A stretch of DNA of 45,047 nt, from contig JAEUKI010000068.1 in assembly GCA_016793325.1 (NCBI GenBank), positions 1 to 45,047 of the forward strand. Direction: 5' to 3'. Source of the DNA: Myxococcales bacterium (GTDB lineage: Bacteria > Myxococcota_A > Polyangia > Polyangiales > Ga0077539). Both the position numbers and the translations under genes were made by a program. The notes beneath the pieces were generated by a model that ran no database searches, had not been told where the DNA came from, and saw only the letters and a list, made by a program, of their open reading frames with translations. How positions within the stretch are numbered: position 1 is the stretch's first letter; every line of letters starts with the position of its first letter. This document shows, piece by piece, positions 1 to 6,774 of the stretch.

Positions 1-208
1 TCGAACTTCGAGAGAAGAGCCAATCGAACTCTACCTGCACATTTGCAGGCGATTCGGAGCAGCCTTGCGCGACAACTCACGTTCCTAAGTTCGAGCGCGA
101 GCGAGAACGCCTGCGGAGCTAGCTCGAGAAGACTCGATCACTGGGTCTGCGAAGCACAATGCGCGGCCGCTCGCTGCCGCGCCCCGCTCGCTCGCTGCCG
201 CGCCCCCC
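1..208. repeat. Dispersed palindromic element, left copy (5' part cut off by window edge)
   Basis: Bases 1-109 align without gaps to 44939-45047 in the same orientation, 89 of 109 identical by hand count. Bases 89-208 also match the reverse complement of 44824-44944: the first 20 bases (89-108) are identical and the outer block 150-207 matches with four differences, all transitions, and one gap. Both similarities fit if this is the right-hand part of an element built as outer block, spacer, stem, core, stem, spacer, inverted outer block, and the right end of the window shows the left-hand part of another copy. No protein is evident. It may be a MITE-like repeat or a structured RNA gene. Confidence 0.8.
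34..49. other. Hairpin inside the element core, left copy
   Basis: CCTGCA, loop CATT, TGCAGG forms a perfect 6-bp stem. The right copy has CATGCA, loop CAAT, TGCATG at 44972-44987. The second pair of the stem is C-G here and A-T there, a compensatory double change, which supports selection on the fold in DNA or RNA. Confidence 0.65.
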
Positions 209-248
209 CGCCATCGCGCGAACGCCTTCCGCGTGGCACGCTCGCGCG

Positions 249-1199
249 ATGCAATCACTGTCGTGGCTGCGCGTTGTGTGTGTCGCGCTCTCTGTTGCGT
301 TTGCTGCGTGCACGCCAGCGCTCGCGCAGCCACGACCGACGCCCGTCGCGACGACGGCGCCCGTTCCTGCGGCGGCGACGGCGTGTCGGACGGTTGCGGA
401 CTGTGTTCTCGTGCCGCAACCTGCGCCGAGTGAGCTCGCGGGCGGAGCCTGTTGCAACGTCTGCGCGGGGTACCTCGCGCGCAATCGCGCGTGGCACGCG
501 CAGCAGCCGACGTGCGACGCGCGAACGCGCGGAGCGTGCCCCATGAGCTGCGCCCAAGGAGCGCCGCCGCCCATCGCGTGCGAGGCAGGACGCTGCGTGC
601 TCGCGTACCCGCCGACGGTCACCGCGTGCCGCAACGATCACGAGTGCGTGAGCGTTCCGCGGCTCGATTTGCGGGCGCCCGAGGGATCGTGTCGACTCGC
701 GTGCGGTCAGTACATCGCCGCGCACCGCGACTGGGACGCGTGGCGCGGGATGCTCTGGCAAAACGCCAGCGTCACAGGGCCGTGTCCCGAGACGTGCGTC
801 GATCGGCCGCTTCCGTCTGCTCGTTGTGTCGCGGGGCAGTGCGCGCTTCGGCCGCCGACCGCAGTGCGCACGACGCGCGTCGACCTTCGCGCGCCGAGCG
901 CCAACGGTCCGCTCACAGCCGCGATCGTGACCAACGTGATCACGGCGCTGCTGCCGCAGTTGGTGGCGTGCCGCCAGCGGCCGCGTTCGGTCGCGCCGAT
1001 CGGATATGTGGGGTTCACGGCGCGGCTCACCGTGGGAGCAGACGGCCGCGTGACGAGCGCGGACACGGGCGAGCTCGGCAACCACCTGCCCGACATCGCA
1101 GCGTGCATGGCGACGGCGCTGCGGGGAGCGTCGTTCGCACGAACGAGCGCGGTCACGACCATCGAGTACCCCATGGGCGCAGCGTTCGCGCAGCCGTAG
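249..1199 (+). CDS. Secreted Cys-rich protein with C-terminal AgmX-like module
   Basis: A 316-residue hypothetical protein. ATG at 249 was chosen because it starts directly on a signal sequence (LRVVCVALSVAFAACTPALA); the reading frame stays open upstream to 159, but that part lies in the repeat element. C21 (FAAC) could be a lipobox, or cleavage could follow ALA. The body has two copies of a Cys pattern: CPMSC then nine residues, C, four residues, C, and CPETC with nearly the same spacing. The last ~100 residues resemble the AgmX/PglI or TonB-like C-terminal module, with two Cys and a central GADGRVTSA strand-turn. That assignment is from pattern only. A palindromic 22-bp array starts 19 bp after the stop. 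Confidence 0.8.
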   Translation: MQSLSWLRVVCVALSVAFAACTPALAQPRPTPVATTAPVPAAATACRTVADCVLVPQPAPSELAGGACCNVCAGYLARNRAWHAQQPTCDARTRGACPMSCAQGAPPPIACEAGRCVLAYPPTVTACRNDHECVSVPRLDLRAPEGSCRLACGQYIAAHRDWDAWRGMLWQNASVTGPCPETCVDRPLPSARCVAGQCALRPPTAVRTTRVDLRAPSANGPLTAAIVTNVITALLPQLVACRQRPRSVAPIGYVGFTARLTVGADGRVTSADTGELGNHLPDIAACMATALRGASFARTSAVTTIEYPMGAAFAQP

Positions 1200-1217
1200 C
1201 GATGACGTTCGGAGCGC

Positions 1218-1317
1218 GCCACTGAGTGGCTGGCAGCGCGCCACTGAGTGGCTGGCAGCTCGCCACTGAGTGGCTGGCAGCGCGCCACCAGTGGCTGCGT
1301 GCACGCCATCCAGTGGC
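1218..1317. repeat. Palindromic 22-bp repeat array 1 (5 units)
   Basis: Five units begin at 1218, 1240, 1262, 1284 and 1305, spaced 22, 22, 22 and 21 bp. Each contains a dyad such as GCCACTGAGTGGC or GCCACCAGTGGC, separated by TGGCAGCGC-type linkers. The array starts just after the stop codon at 1199. The same unit makes two more arrays near 7.55 and 8.4 kb. The period near two helical turns would place all dyads on one face of the DNA. Confidence 0.9.
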
Positions 1318-1357
1318 TGCGTTTCGAGTTCTCGTTCCGCCAGTGTAAACAAGGCGC

Positions 1358-1480
1358 ATGACGATCGAGGCCCCTCGACTGTTGGTCGTCGATCACGACG
1401 AAGGCTTTCGTGACTCGCTCTGCGAGATCCTCGTCGAGCGCGGATACAGGGTGATTTCTGCAGCAACGCGAGACGGCTGA
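1358..1480 (+). pseudogene. Response-regulator receiver domain fragment
   Basis: A 40-codon reading frame, ATG at 1358 to TGA at 1478-1480. It contains LLVVDHDEGFRDSLCEILV then ERGYRV, which is the first strand, acidic pocket and first helix of a two-component receiver (REC) domain. A full domain is about 115-120 residues, so the phosphoacceptor Asp, the conserved Thr/Ser and the Lys are all missing. Nothing downstream in any frame continues the domain. I read it as the decayed 5' end of a response-regulator gene placed right after repeat array 1. Confidence 0.6.
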
Positions 1481-1506
1481 CCGGTGCTTCTTCGACAGGA
1501 TTTTCG

Positions 1507-1839
1507 ATGAAATGGCTTCAATTCGCCACCGTTGCGCTGCTCGCCTCCTGCGCGTGTCGGGGCGCCTTCATTTGGATCTCGCGTCGCGACGATCCGAGGG
1601 TTGTCGACGCGTATCTCGAGGCAGGGGTACCGCCGAACCAACGACTCGAGGATCAGGGCAGGTGCCGGGTTGTGTGTCCGGCGTTCGATGGAGGCGCTGT
1701 TCAATGCGAGTACTTCCCTCGGTGTCTCCAGGCGGATCGGTCTTCTCGCGGATGCGACGGAGGTGGTGCGGACGGGGAGATGGTCTCGAGCGTGTTCGTC
1801 AACTGCCAGATCCTGAGCGAGCAGTGTTCGTTTCACTAA
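1507..1839 (+). CDS. Small Cys-rich putative lipoprotein
   Basis: A 110-residue protein not recognised as a named family. The start MKWLQFATVALLASC gives a signal peptide with lipobox LLAS-C15. The mature part contains CRVVC, nine residues, C, five residues, C, nine residues, C (residues ~56-90) and the string DGGAVQCEY. This Cys spacing is close to that in the family A lipoproteins downstream and in the N-terminal domain of the ferritin-like protein at 3671, so I infer a common disulfide-bonded module. It probably sits on the outer membrane or in the periplasm. It directly follows a receiver-domain fragment. Confidence 0.65.
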   Translation: MKWLQFATVALLASCACRGAFIWISRRDDPRVVDAYLEAGVPPNQRLEDQGRCRVVCPAFDGGAVQCEYFPRCLQADRSSRGCDGGGADGEMVSSVFVNCQILSEQCSFH

Positions 1840-2038
1840 GCCGCAGCGCCGCTCGGAACGCCAGCGAGTGGTTGGGCCACACGCCGGCGACGACCACGGC
1901 GCAACGATACTCGACGCGGGTCGTCGTGAGGTCCCTCCGCAGGGACACAACGGCGTTTTCGATGCATCGACGAACGTGCGAGGTCCCTTCGAATGCAGCG
2001 TGCTTTCCGACGTACACTAGCGCGAGTCCGAGGTGCAC

Positions 2039-2425
2039 ATGATTTCTTCTCGTCCCTTCGCGCTTTTCAGCAAGGTCGTCATCACAAGCGCGCTGTCTGC
2101 CTGTTGCCAGGAGTACTCGGGGGATGGACTCAGTCGCTGCTGCGTGCACAGCGGTGAAACGTGGGAAGTAGTCGACGGCGTCGAGTGGAATCGGTTCAAC
2201 GATGCCGGTCCGGCAGAAAACGTCGAACTTACCGGCGACGCGTGCGTTCCATTGTGTCGTTGGCGCGCACAGACTTGTCGTTGGCAACGTCTCGACTGCA
2301 CGCAGCGGCCGATCGACACGCTGTGCTTTCCAGACGGAGGAGCGCGGATGAACCTCTACCCAACTGCGATCAAACTCTGCTCACCAATCCCGTGCATTCC
2401 TCCCGGGTCTGGTATTATGCGCTAG
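2039..2425 (+). CDS. Family A Cys-rich lipoprotein, copy 1
   Basis: 128 residues from ATG 2039; a GTG two codons earlier (2033) is possible. The signal sequence ends at ALSAC-C, so it is a predicted lipoprotein. The mature part shares GDACVPLCRWRA then C then WQRLDC then CFPDG with the paralogue at 5407, giving Cys spacing C-x3-C-x6-C-x6-C-x8-C. It opens a cassette: family A here, then two family B genes. The other cassette at 5407-6728 has the same order. Function unknown; the fold looks disulfide-stabilised. Confidence 0.75.
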   Translation: MISSRPFALFSKVVITSALSACCQEYSGDGLSRCCVHSGETWEVVDGVEWNRFNDAGPAENVELTGDACVPLCRWRAQTCRWQRLDCTQRPIDTLCFPDGGARMNLYPTAIKLCSPIPCIPPGSGIMR

Positions 2426-2453
2426 CCAGTGAGTGTTCAACAGATCAACTTCG

Positions 2454-2834
2454 ATGAACTACCGGGCACTCGTATCGCTCTTGCTATCGGCGCTGTCAGC
2501 CTGTTCGTCCGCTGGTGGCGCCGTTCACTGCGCCGTAACTACCTCAGGTTCAGCGTCAGTCTGCGCTGAGTACGTGGGGCTCACTGCAGATCAGGAAGCG
2601 CTCGCCGAACGCAACTGTACGTCTGGGTCCGATGCGGGCTCATCTAGCGCGACGCAGACCATGTGGGTTCGCTCAGGCTGTTCTCGCGTGGGCGTCGTTG
2701 GGGGATGCCGACTCCAGTCAGGCAACTTCAACGTGACAACATGGTACTATGGCGCCCTCGTCGACGGGGGAGATGCAGAGAGATCCTATCGATCGGGATG
2801 TACGTCGATTGGAGGAAGCTGGGTCGTTCCCTAG
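2454..2834 (+). CDS. Family B Cys-rich lipoprotein, copy 1
   Basis: 126 residues from ATG 2454; a GTG at 2433 is in frame but would add seven polar residues before the signal peptide. Lipobox LSAC. Family B hallmarks in order: GAVHC, CAEYVGLTADQEAL, ERNC, SDAGS, a WVRSGCSRVG block, a GGCR-QSGNF block, WYYGALVDGG, YRSGC and a final GGSW. Seven or so Cys are shared by all four members of the window, implying disulfides in an exported protein. It lies 28 bp after family A copy 1 and 95 bp before the next family B gene. No known domain recognised. Confidence 0.75.
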   Translation: MNYRALVSLLLSALSACSSAGGAVHCAVTTSGSASVCAEYVGLTADQEALAERNCTSGSDAGSSSATQTMWVRSGCSRVGVVGGCRLQSGNFNVTTWYYGALVDGGDAERSYRSGCTSIGGSWVVP

Positions 2835-2929
2835 GCACCCATTCGCAGCATACAAATTGTGACCCTTTCCAACCAAGACGCTTCGTTGCAGAATACTGAA
2901 CTTCGAATCAAATACGCAGGCCAATCATC

Positions 2930-3331
2930 ATGACAAACATCCCGCTGAACTCCTCGATTCTTGCGATTTTGGTCACCACACTCGCGCTTGCCGCATGCTC
3001 TACGTCGGGCGGGACTGTTCACTGTACGGCAACGGCCTCCGGCTCTACTTCGCTCTGCGCCGAGTATGTTGGCCTCACTGCGGACCAAGAGACGCTTCTC
3101 GAACGCAATTGTCTCGCTTCGTCCGACGCGGGCTCACCAACGGACACTCGAACCATGTGGGTGCGCTCGAGTTGCTCGCGCGTTGGCGCCTTTGGCGCTT
3201 GCCGACGACAGTCCGGCAACTTTACCGCCACAGTCTGGTACTACGGCGCCCTCGTCGACGGCGGGGCTATCCCACAGGAAACGTATCGTTCGAGTTGCAC
3301 GACGACCGGTGGCGTCTGGATCGATCCCTAG
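2930..3331 (+). CDS. Family B Cys-rich lipoprotein, copy 2
   Basis: 133 residues. The start MTNIPLNSSILAILVTTLALAAC is a signal peptide with lipobox LAAC. It is the closest relative of copy 1: CAEYVGLTADQE, ERNC, SDAG, WVRSSCSRVGAFGACR, QSGNF, WYYGALVDGG, YRSSC and GGVWIDP. The near-identical tail suggests recent tandem duplication or gene conversion. It closes the first A-B-B cassette. Confidence 0.75.
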   Translation: MTNIPLNSSILAILVTTLALAACSTSGGTVHCTATASGSTSLCAEYVGLTADQETLLERNCLASSDAGSPTDTRTMWVRSSCSRVGAFGACRRQSGNFTATVWYYGALVDGGAIPQETYRSSCTTTGGVWIDP

Positions 3332-3486
3332 GCAGACGGCTTCATGACGACGGCAGAGTCGAGGTATCCGATCCGACCTCGGATCGCAAGTACGCTCCTC
3401 CCACATGAAATCTTCGAGTGCGCCGGGACATTAATTGCCGATTGTATTCCCGTGTTGCACTTCGCTCGATCGGGACAAGTCGCGCC
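3332..3486. other. Non-coding gap with one strong palindrome
   Basis: I see no convincing gene. Bases 3369-3386 form an inverted repeat with 8-bp arms, CGATCCGA and TCGGATCG, around a CC centre. There is no T-run after it, so it is not a classical terminator. It may be an operator or a small structure at the end of the family B transcript. Confidence 0.4.
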
Positions 3487-3540
3487 ATGAACATTCGCAG
3501 CATCGCCCCCGTCGCCTCCGTCCTACGTCGAATGTTCTGA
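3487..3540 (+). pseudogene. Truncated start of a third family A lipoprotein
   Basis: Seventeen codons (MNIRSIAPVASVLRRMF) then TGA. They parallel the start of the family A gene at 5407 (MSIRYIALVATLGLVA), and the 15 bases upstream also match (11 of 15: GGGACAAGTCGCGCC versus GGAACAAGTTGCCTC). Similarity ends before the lipobox. Bases 3541-3670 hold nothing I can assign. This suggests another copy of the A-B-B cassette once began here and was deleted. Confidence 0.45.
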
Positions 3541-3670
3541 ATTTGTCGCTGGCAGAGTTCGCCAACCAATTCTCCGAGTCAACTGCTGTCCAGCCTGCAC
3601 GGCGGCCAGCTGGCAGCTAACATGCAACGAACGAGCGTGAGATCAGGTCGAGCAAAAAGAGAGAGTTCTG

Positions 3671-4732
3671 ATGCGCCAATTCCCTGTGCAACATGTCATC
3701 ACTGCCTTCTTCAGTTTACTTCCATCCGTACTTGGGGCGTGCACTGACACTTGTCCCACTGCGCCACTAAACAACGTCTCACTCTCCGTCCTGCAAGACG
3801 TGTCGATTCGAGATGGAGAAGCGATAGACGGTGACCTACTCCGAACAATCTGCGACCGAACCTGCCTCAGCCGCAATTGCGAGGTACTCTACGAGTGCAG
3901 TCCAGCAACGAGCGATTCCGGTTGTCGATACTGGCCGAATGAAGACGCTAGTTCGCTCTGGGCACGATGTATCCCGAATACAGCGTGCGGAATAGGCGGT
4001 CGCTTGGCATACGGCGCACGACAACCGACGTCATGCCGGCCCGAACTCCAGTCCTTGCTGCTTCACCAGGCTCAGAGTGAGTTTCACTCGATTGCCGCAT
4101 TTTCACAGCTATCTCAGACGCTCGCGGCGTTCAATGCACCGAACTCGCTCGTCGCGCGAGCGCTTCAAGCAGCCTGCGAAGAAGCTCGCCACACACAGCT
4201 CATACTCGAGCTTGCGTGGATTTTCGGAGCCAAAAAGTTCGAAGTTTCGCCGACCCATTTGACTACCGATCAGGAGATCATCGCCTTCGCGATTCACAAC
4301 TTTGTCGAGGGTTGTGTGCGAGAGACGTTCGCAGCCACGATCGCGTTGAGGCAGTCACACAGCAGTGCTCATTCGGCGGTCGCGTCAACATTTGCCGAGA
4401 TTGCGAGAGACGAAATCAATCATGCTGTACTAGCCTGGGACGTTGCGGAGTACCTGAGTGAACTTCTCGACGATGATGCTTTGCGCACGCTACGCATTGC
4501 CGCGAGCGATACCGTTGCATCTCTAGTCGTCGAGTCTAGTTTGTTTGATCAAATTCCAATTCTTGATCGCTCTCTTCTTGGACTTCCGAACACCTCCGAA
4601 GCCCGGACGATCATTCGTGCACTTGAAGACTGTGTTTGGGGCCCCTACCTGTCGGATCTTTTGCCAGTGTCTTCTGACCATGACCGCTCGATCCCGCTCC
4701 GAGCGCCTGTCGTTACACTCAATGCCGACTAA
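3671..4732 (+). CDS. Lipoprotein with Cys-rich domain and ferritin-like diiron domain
   Basis: 353 residues. A signal peptide ends at lipobox VLGA-C24. Residues ~55-122 are Cys-rich (C61, C65, C70, C76, C85, C100, C106, C122). Residues ~125-290 form a ferritin-like four-helix bundle with the expected ligand pattern: E137 with FH, E171-x-x-H174, E218 (or E213), E248-x-x-H251. The family binds a di-iron or other dimetal centre; whether this member is an oxidase, a storage protein or a structural variant cannot be told. Third-position G/C use is lower than in the rest of the window. Its stop codon TAA (4730-4732) is formed by the first bases of a TA-flanked hairpin element, so the original C-terminus may have been different. 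Confidence 0.8.
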   Translation: MRQFPVQHVITAFFSLLPSVLGACTDTCPTAPLNNVSLSVLQDVSIRDGEAIDGDLLRTICDRTCLSRNCEVLYECSPATSDSGCRYWPNEDASSLWARCIPNTACGIGGRLAYGARQPTSCRPELQSLLLHQAQSEFHSIAAFSQLSQTLAAFNAPNSLVARALQAACEEARHTQLILELAWIFGAKKFEVSPTHLTTDQEIIAFAIHNFVEGCVRETFAATIALRQSHSSAHSAVASTFAEIARDEINHAVLAWDVAEYLSELLDDDALRTLRIAASDTVASLVVESSLFDQIPILDRSLLGLPNTSEARTIIRALEDCVWGPYLSDLLPVSSDHDRSIPLRAPVVTLNAD

Positions 4733-4782
4733 ACCAATACCGCGAGATCTTCGTAGTTTTCTCGGTCTTCGGTCGTGGTTTA
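4730..4782. repeat. 53-bp TA-flanked hairpin element
   Basis: It begins TAAACCA and ends TGGTTTA, and inside these the arms continue imperfectly (ACCG near the left, CGGT near the right). It has the same outer arms as the insertion at 7813-7930, and read in reverse it aligns loosely with that insertion's second hairpin (AACCACG, CCGA and CTACGA in common). Both copies are followed by GGCCCGC. It supplies the stop codon of the ferritin-like gene. Likely a REPIN- or MITE-like non-autonomous element. Confidence 0.6.
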
Positions 4783-4972
4783 GGCCCGCTGCGTCGCCGG
4801 ATGGGATGCTGGCGTGCCGTGCGGCTACATCGAAGCGGGCGTTGTTGTCGGCGCGCAATCTGTTACCGTGCTTTGCATGACCGTTGTTTGTTCCATCCCG
4901 CATGGACTCGCCTCGACAGGGCCTCCGCTCAGCAACCTTCCAGTATTTCACATGTACGAGTCGAGATTCCCG
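4783..4972. other. Non-coding gap, no gene seen
   Basis: Between the hairpin element and the next lipoprotein. The frame of the next gene stays open back to an ATG at 4814, but the residues before 4952 do not look like a mature or signal sequence, so I leave them untranslated. Confidence 0.4.
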
Positions 4973-5329
4973 ATGCGCAGCCGATCGTTCTCCCACTTGT
5001 TCCTCGCTGCGAACGCGCTAGGCGTTGCCGGTTGCTGCGACGTGTACAACCCGCTCCAGCAGTGTTGCGCGATGCACGGCTTCGCCGAAGTCGCGATTTC
5101 AGACGAGCGCCTGCGAATGATCCAGCGAACAGCCCTCGCGGACGGCGGTCTGGTTCGCGACACGAATCTCTGCACCTCCGTGAGTGGGCAGTTCGCAACG
5201 GAATGTCAGATTGTTCCGTACTTCTGTCGCACGAGATCCGACCCAAACTTTTGCATCGGGACGGCTCCTCGATCCTGGGTGGAACCGCACCTTCTTCGGT
5301 TTTCACCCGTACCTTGCCAGTTTCACTGA
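4973..5329 (+). CDS. Small Cys-rich putative lipoprotein (family A-like)
   Basis: 118 residues from ATG 4973 (MRSRSFSHLFLAANALGVAGCC); ATG 4952 is an alternative. Lipobox GVAG-C21. It has a CC pair after the signal, a second CC pair (QQCC), a DGG motif, and C-x6-C-x8-C near residues ~82-98, like family A, but without the GDACVPLC block. I regard it as a diverged relative of family A. It lies between the ferritin-like gene and family A copy 2. Confidence 0.6.
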   Translation: MRSRSFSHLFLAANALGVAGCCDVYNPLQQCCAMHGFAEVAISDERLRMIQRTALADGGLVRDTNLCTSVSGQFATECQIVPYFCRTRSDPNFCIGTAPRSWVEPHLLRFSPVPCQFH

Positions 5330-5406
5330 TGGATTGCCAGCGTTGCGCGCATCAAACCCGTTGAACGCGCCTCATCGTTCTTCACTACAATGGAACAAGT
5401 TGCCTC

Positions 5407-5787
5407 ATGAGTATTCGTTACATCGCGCTCGTCGCTACACTGGGACTCGTAGCAACCGCCTGCTGCAAGGAGGGCGGACTCGATGGATTCGACCGCTGCT
5501 GCGTCAGCCGCGGTGAGACTACGTGGCATTCTGGCTGGAGAGAACTCGCGCATATCCAAGACGCAGGCATTCTCGAAGACGCCACGATGACTGGAGATGC
5601 GTGTGTGCCGCTATGCCGATGGAGAGCCGAGAGCTGCCGTTGGCGCCGCCTCAATTGCATGGCCGATGCGGAGCCTCAGTTTTGCTTTCCGGACGGTCGG
5701 GCTTTCCACGCGAACGCACCGACCGAACTCATCGTTTGCAGCCCCGTTCCGTGCGTTTCGCCAGGAGCTTCGCCACCAGGCCCGTAG
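5407..5787 (+). CDS. Family A Cys-rich lipoprotein, copy 2
   Basis: 126 residues from ATG 5407. Lipobox VATAC-C. It shares GLDGFDRCCVSRGET with the GLSRCCVHSGET of copy 1, then GDACVPLCRWRAESCRW, C, CFPDG and a Pro-rich end (CSPVPCVSP). It starts the second A-B-B cassette, with the next family B start 56 bp downstream. Function unknown; exported and disulfide-rich. Confidence 0.75.
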   Translation: MSIRYIALVATLGLVATACCKEGGLDGFDRCCVSRGETTWHSGWRELAHIQDAGILEDATMTGDACVPLCRWRAESCRWRRLNCMADAEPQFCFPDGRAFHANAPTELIVCSPVPCVSPGASPPGP

Positions 5788-5843
5788 CCGGCTTCCGTTG
5801 TGAACACGCTTCACAAAGCACCGTTTTTTATCGAGAATCGATC

Positions 5844-6236
5844 GTGTCACAAAGCATACTCACCATACTTTGGATCACGGCTACACTGCTCGTTGGTTGC
5901 TCGAACGGCAACACGGCGCACTGTAGCATTTCAGGGCTTTCTGCGACCGGATACTGTATCGAGTACACGAACTTTACCGCGGAGCAAGAAGCGATGTTCG
6001 CTCGACAGTGCGGGGGATCTGATGCGGGATCGCTTCCGGATTCGTCCCTCTCGGTTTCGATTCGCTGGAGTCGAACGGCGTGTCCCCGCGCTGGAATCGT
6101 CGGTGGTTGTCGGCAGTCCGCTACTCCCAACACAACCTTTTGGTACGTCCAAGACTCCGACGCAGAATCAGCAGCATCCATCGACTCGCTTCGATCCGCG
6201 TGCGCGACCACTGGAGGTGTCTGGGTCGACCGATAG
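5844..6236 (+). CDS. Family B Cys-rich lipoprotein, copy 3
   Basis: 130 residues. No ATG lies at the expected place; GTG 5844 (VSQSILTILWITATLLVGC) gives a proper signal peptide with lipobox LVGC. The frame stays open far upstream but overlaps family A copy 2 in another frame there. It is the most diverged family B member: YCIEYTNFTAEQEAMF, QCGGSDAGS, W-RTACPRAGIVGGCR, TTFWYVQDSDAE, LRSACATTGGVWVDR. The Cys positions are kept while the WYYG block has become WYVQ. Confidence 0.7.
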   Translation: MSQSILTILWITATLLVGCSNGNTAHCSISGLSATGYCIEYTNFTAEQEAMFARQCGGSDAGSLPDSSLSVSIRWSRTACPRAGIVGGCRQSATPNTTFWYVQDSDAESAASIDSLRSACATTGGVWVDR

Positions 6237-6341
6237 CTCTGCTGCCCCGCAAACCGACGCTCGTTCACGTCATCACACCTCCCGAAAAGCTCCTTGTCGT
6301 TGTGCGATTTCACGAGCACAGTTTCCAACTGGAGCATCCCC

Positions 6342-6728
6342 ATGAACCACTCTTCTCTTGCTGTCCTCTTCGCTGCAATCACCCTCGTTGGCTGCTCTTC
6401 GGCCGGAGGAGCCGTACAGTGCTCGATCACGAGCTCTGGATCTCCGTTGGGCTGTATCGACTACGTAGGCCTCACCACGGACCAAGAGGCACTTTACGAA
6501 CGCAGTTGCACGGCGTCCGCCGACGCAGGTTCGTCGAGCGGCACGCGCGCGGCGTGGCTGCGCTCGAGCTGCTCGCGCGTCGGCGCGTTCGGTGGTTGCC
6601 GTCAGCAGTCCGGGGGCTTCAGCGTGACCATTTGGTACTACGGCTCCCTCATCGATGGGGGATCGACGCCAGTGGAGACCTACCGCTCGAGCTGCACCAT
6701 GATCGGCGGCGTCTGGGTCGACCCATAG
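6342..6728 (+). CDS. Family B Cys-rich lipoprotein, copy 4
   Basis: 128 residues from ATG 6342, lipobox LVGC. Closest to copies 1 and 2: GGAVQC, CIDYVGLTTDQEALYERSC, DAGSSSGT, SSCSRVGAFGGCR-QQSGGF, WYYGSLIDGGS, ETYRSSC and GGVWVDP. Its 3' half is more G+C-rich than the earlier members, so this copy may be ameliorating or may have been partly converted. It ends the second A-B-B cassette, 46 bp before the next gene. Confidence 0.75.
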   Translation: MNHSSLAVLFAAITLVGCSSAGGAVQCSITSSGSPLGCIDYVGLTTDQEALYERSCTASADAGSSSGTRAAWLRSSCSRVGAFGGCRQQSGGFSVTIWYYGSLIDGGSTPVETYRSSCTMIGGVWVDP

Positions 6729-6774
6729 TCGCCCTCGACAACCGCCCGCTCTGCGCGGCACGCTCGCTTCTCTC

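Noticed and set aside
3342..3620. Small open frames on both strands after family B copy 2
   Set aside because: No signal peptide, no Cys pattern and no similarity to the neighbouring families except the truncated start at 3487.
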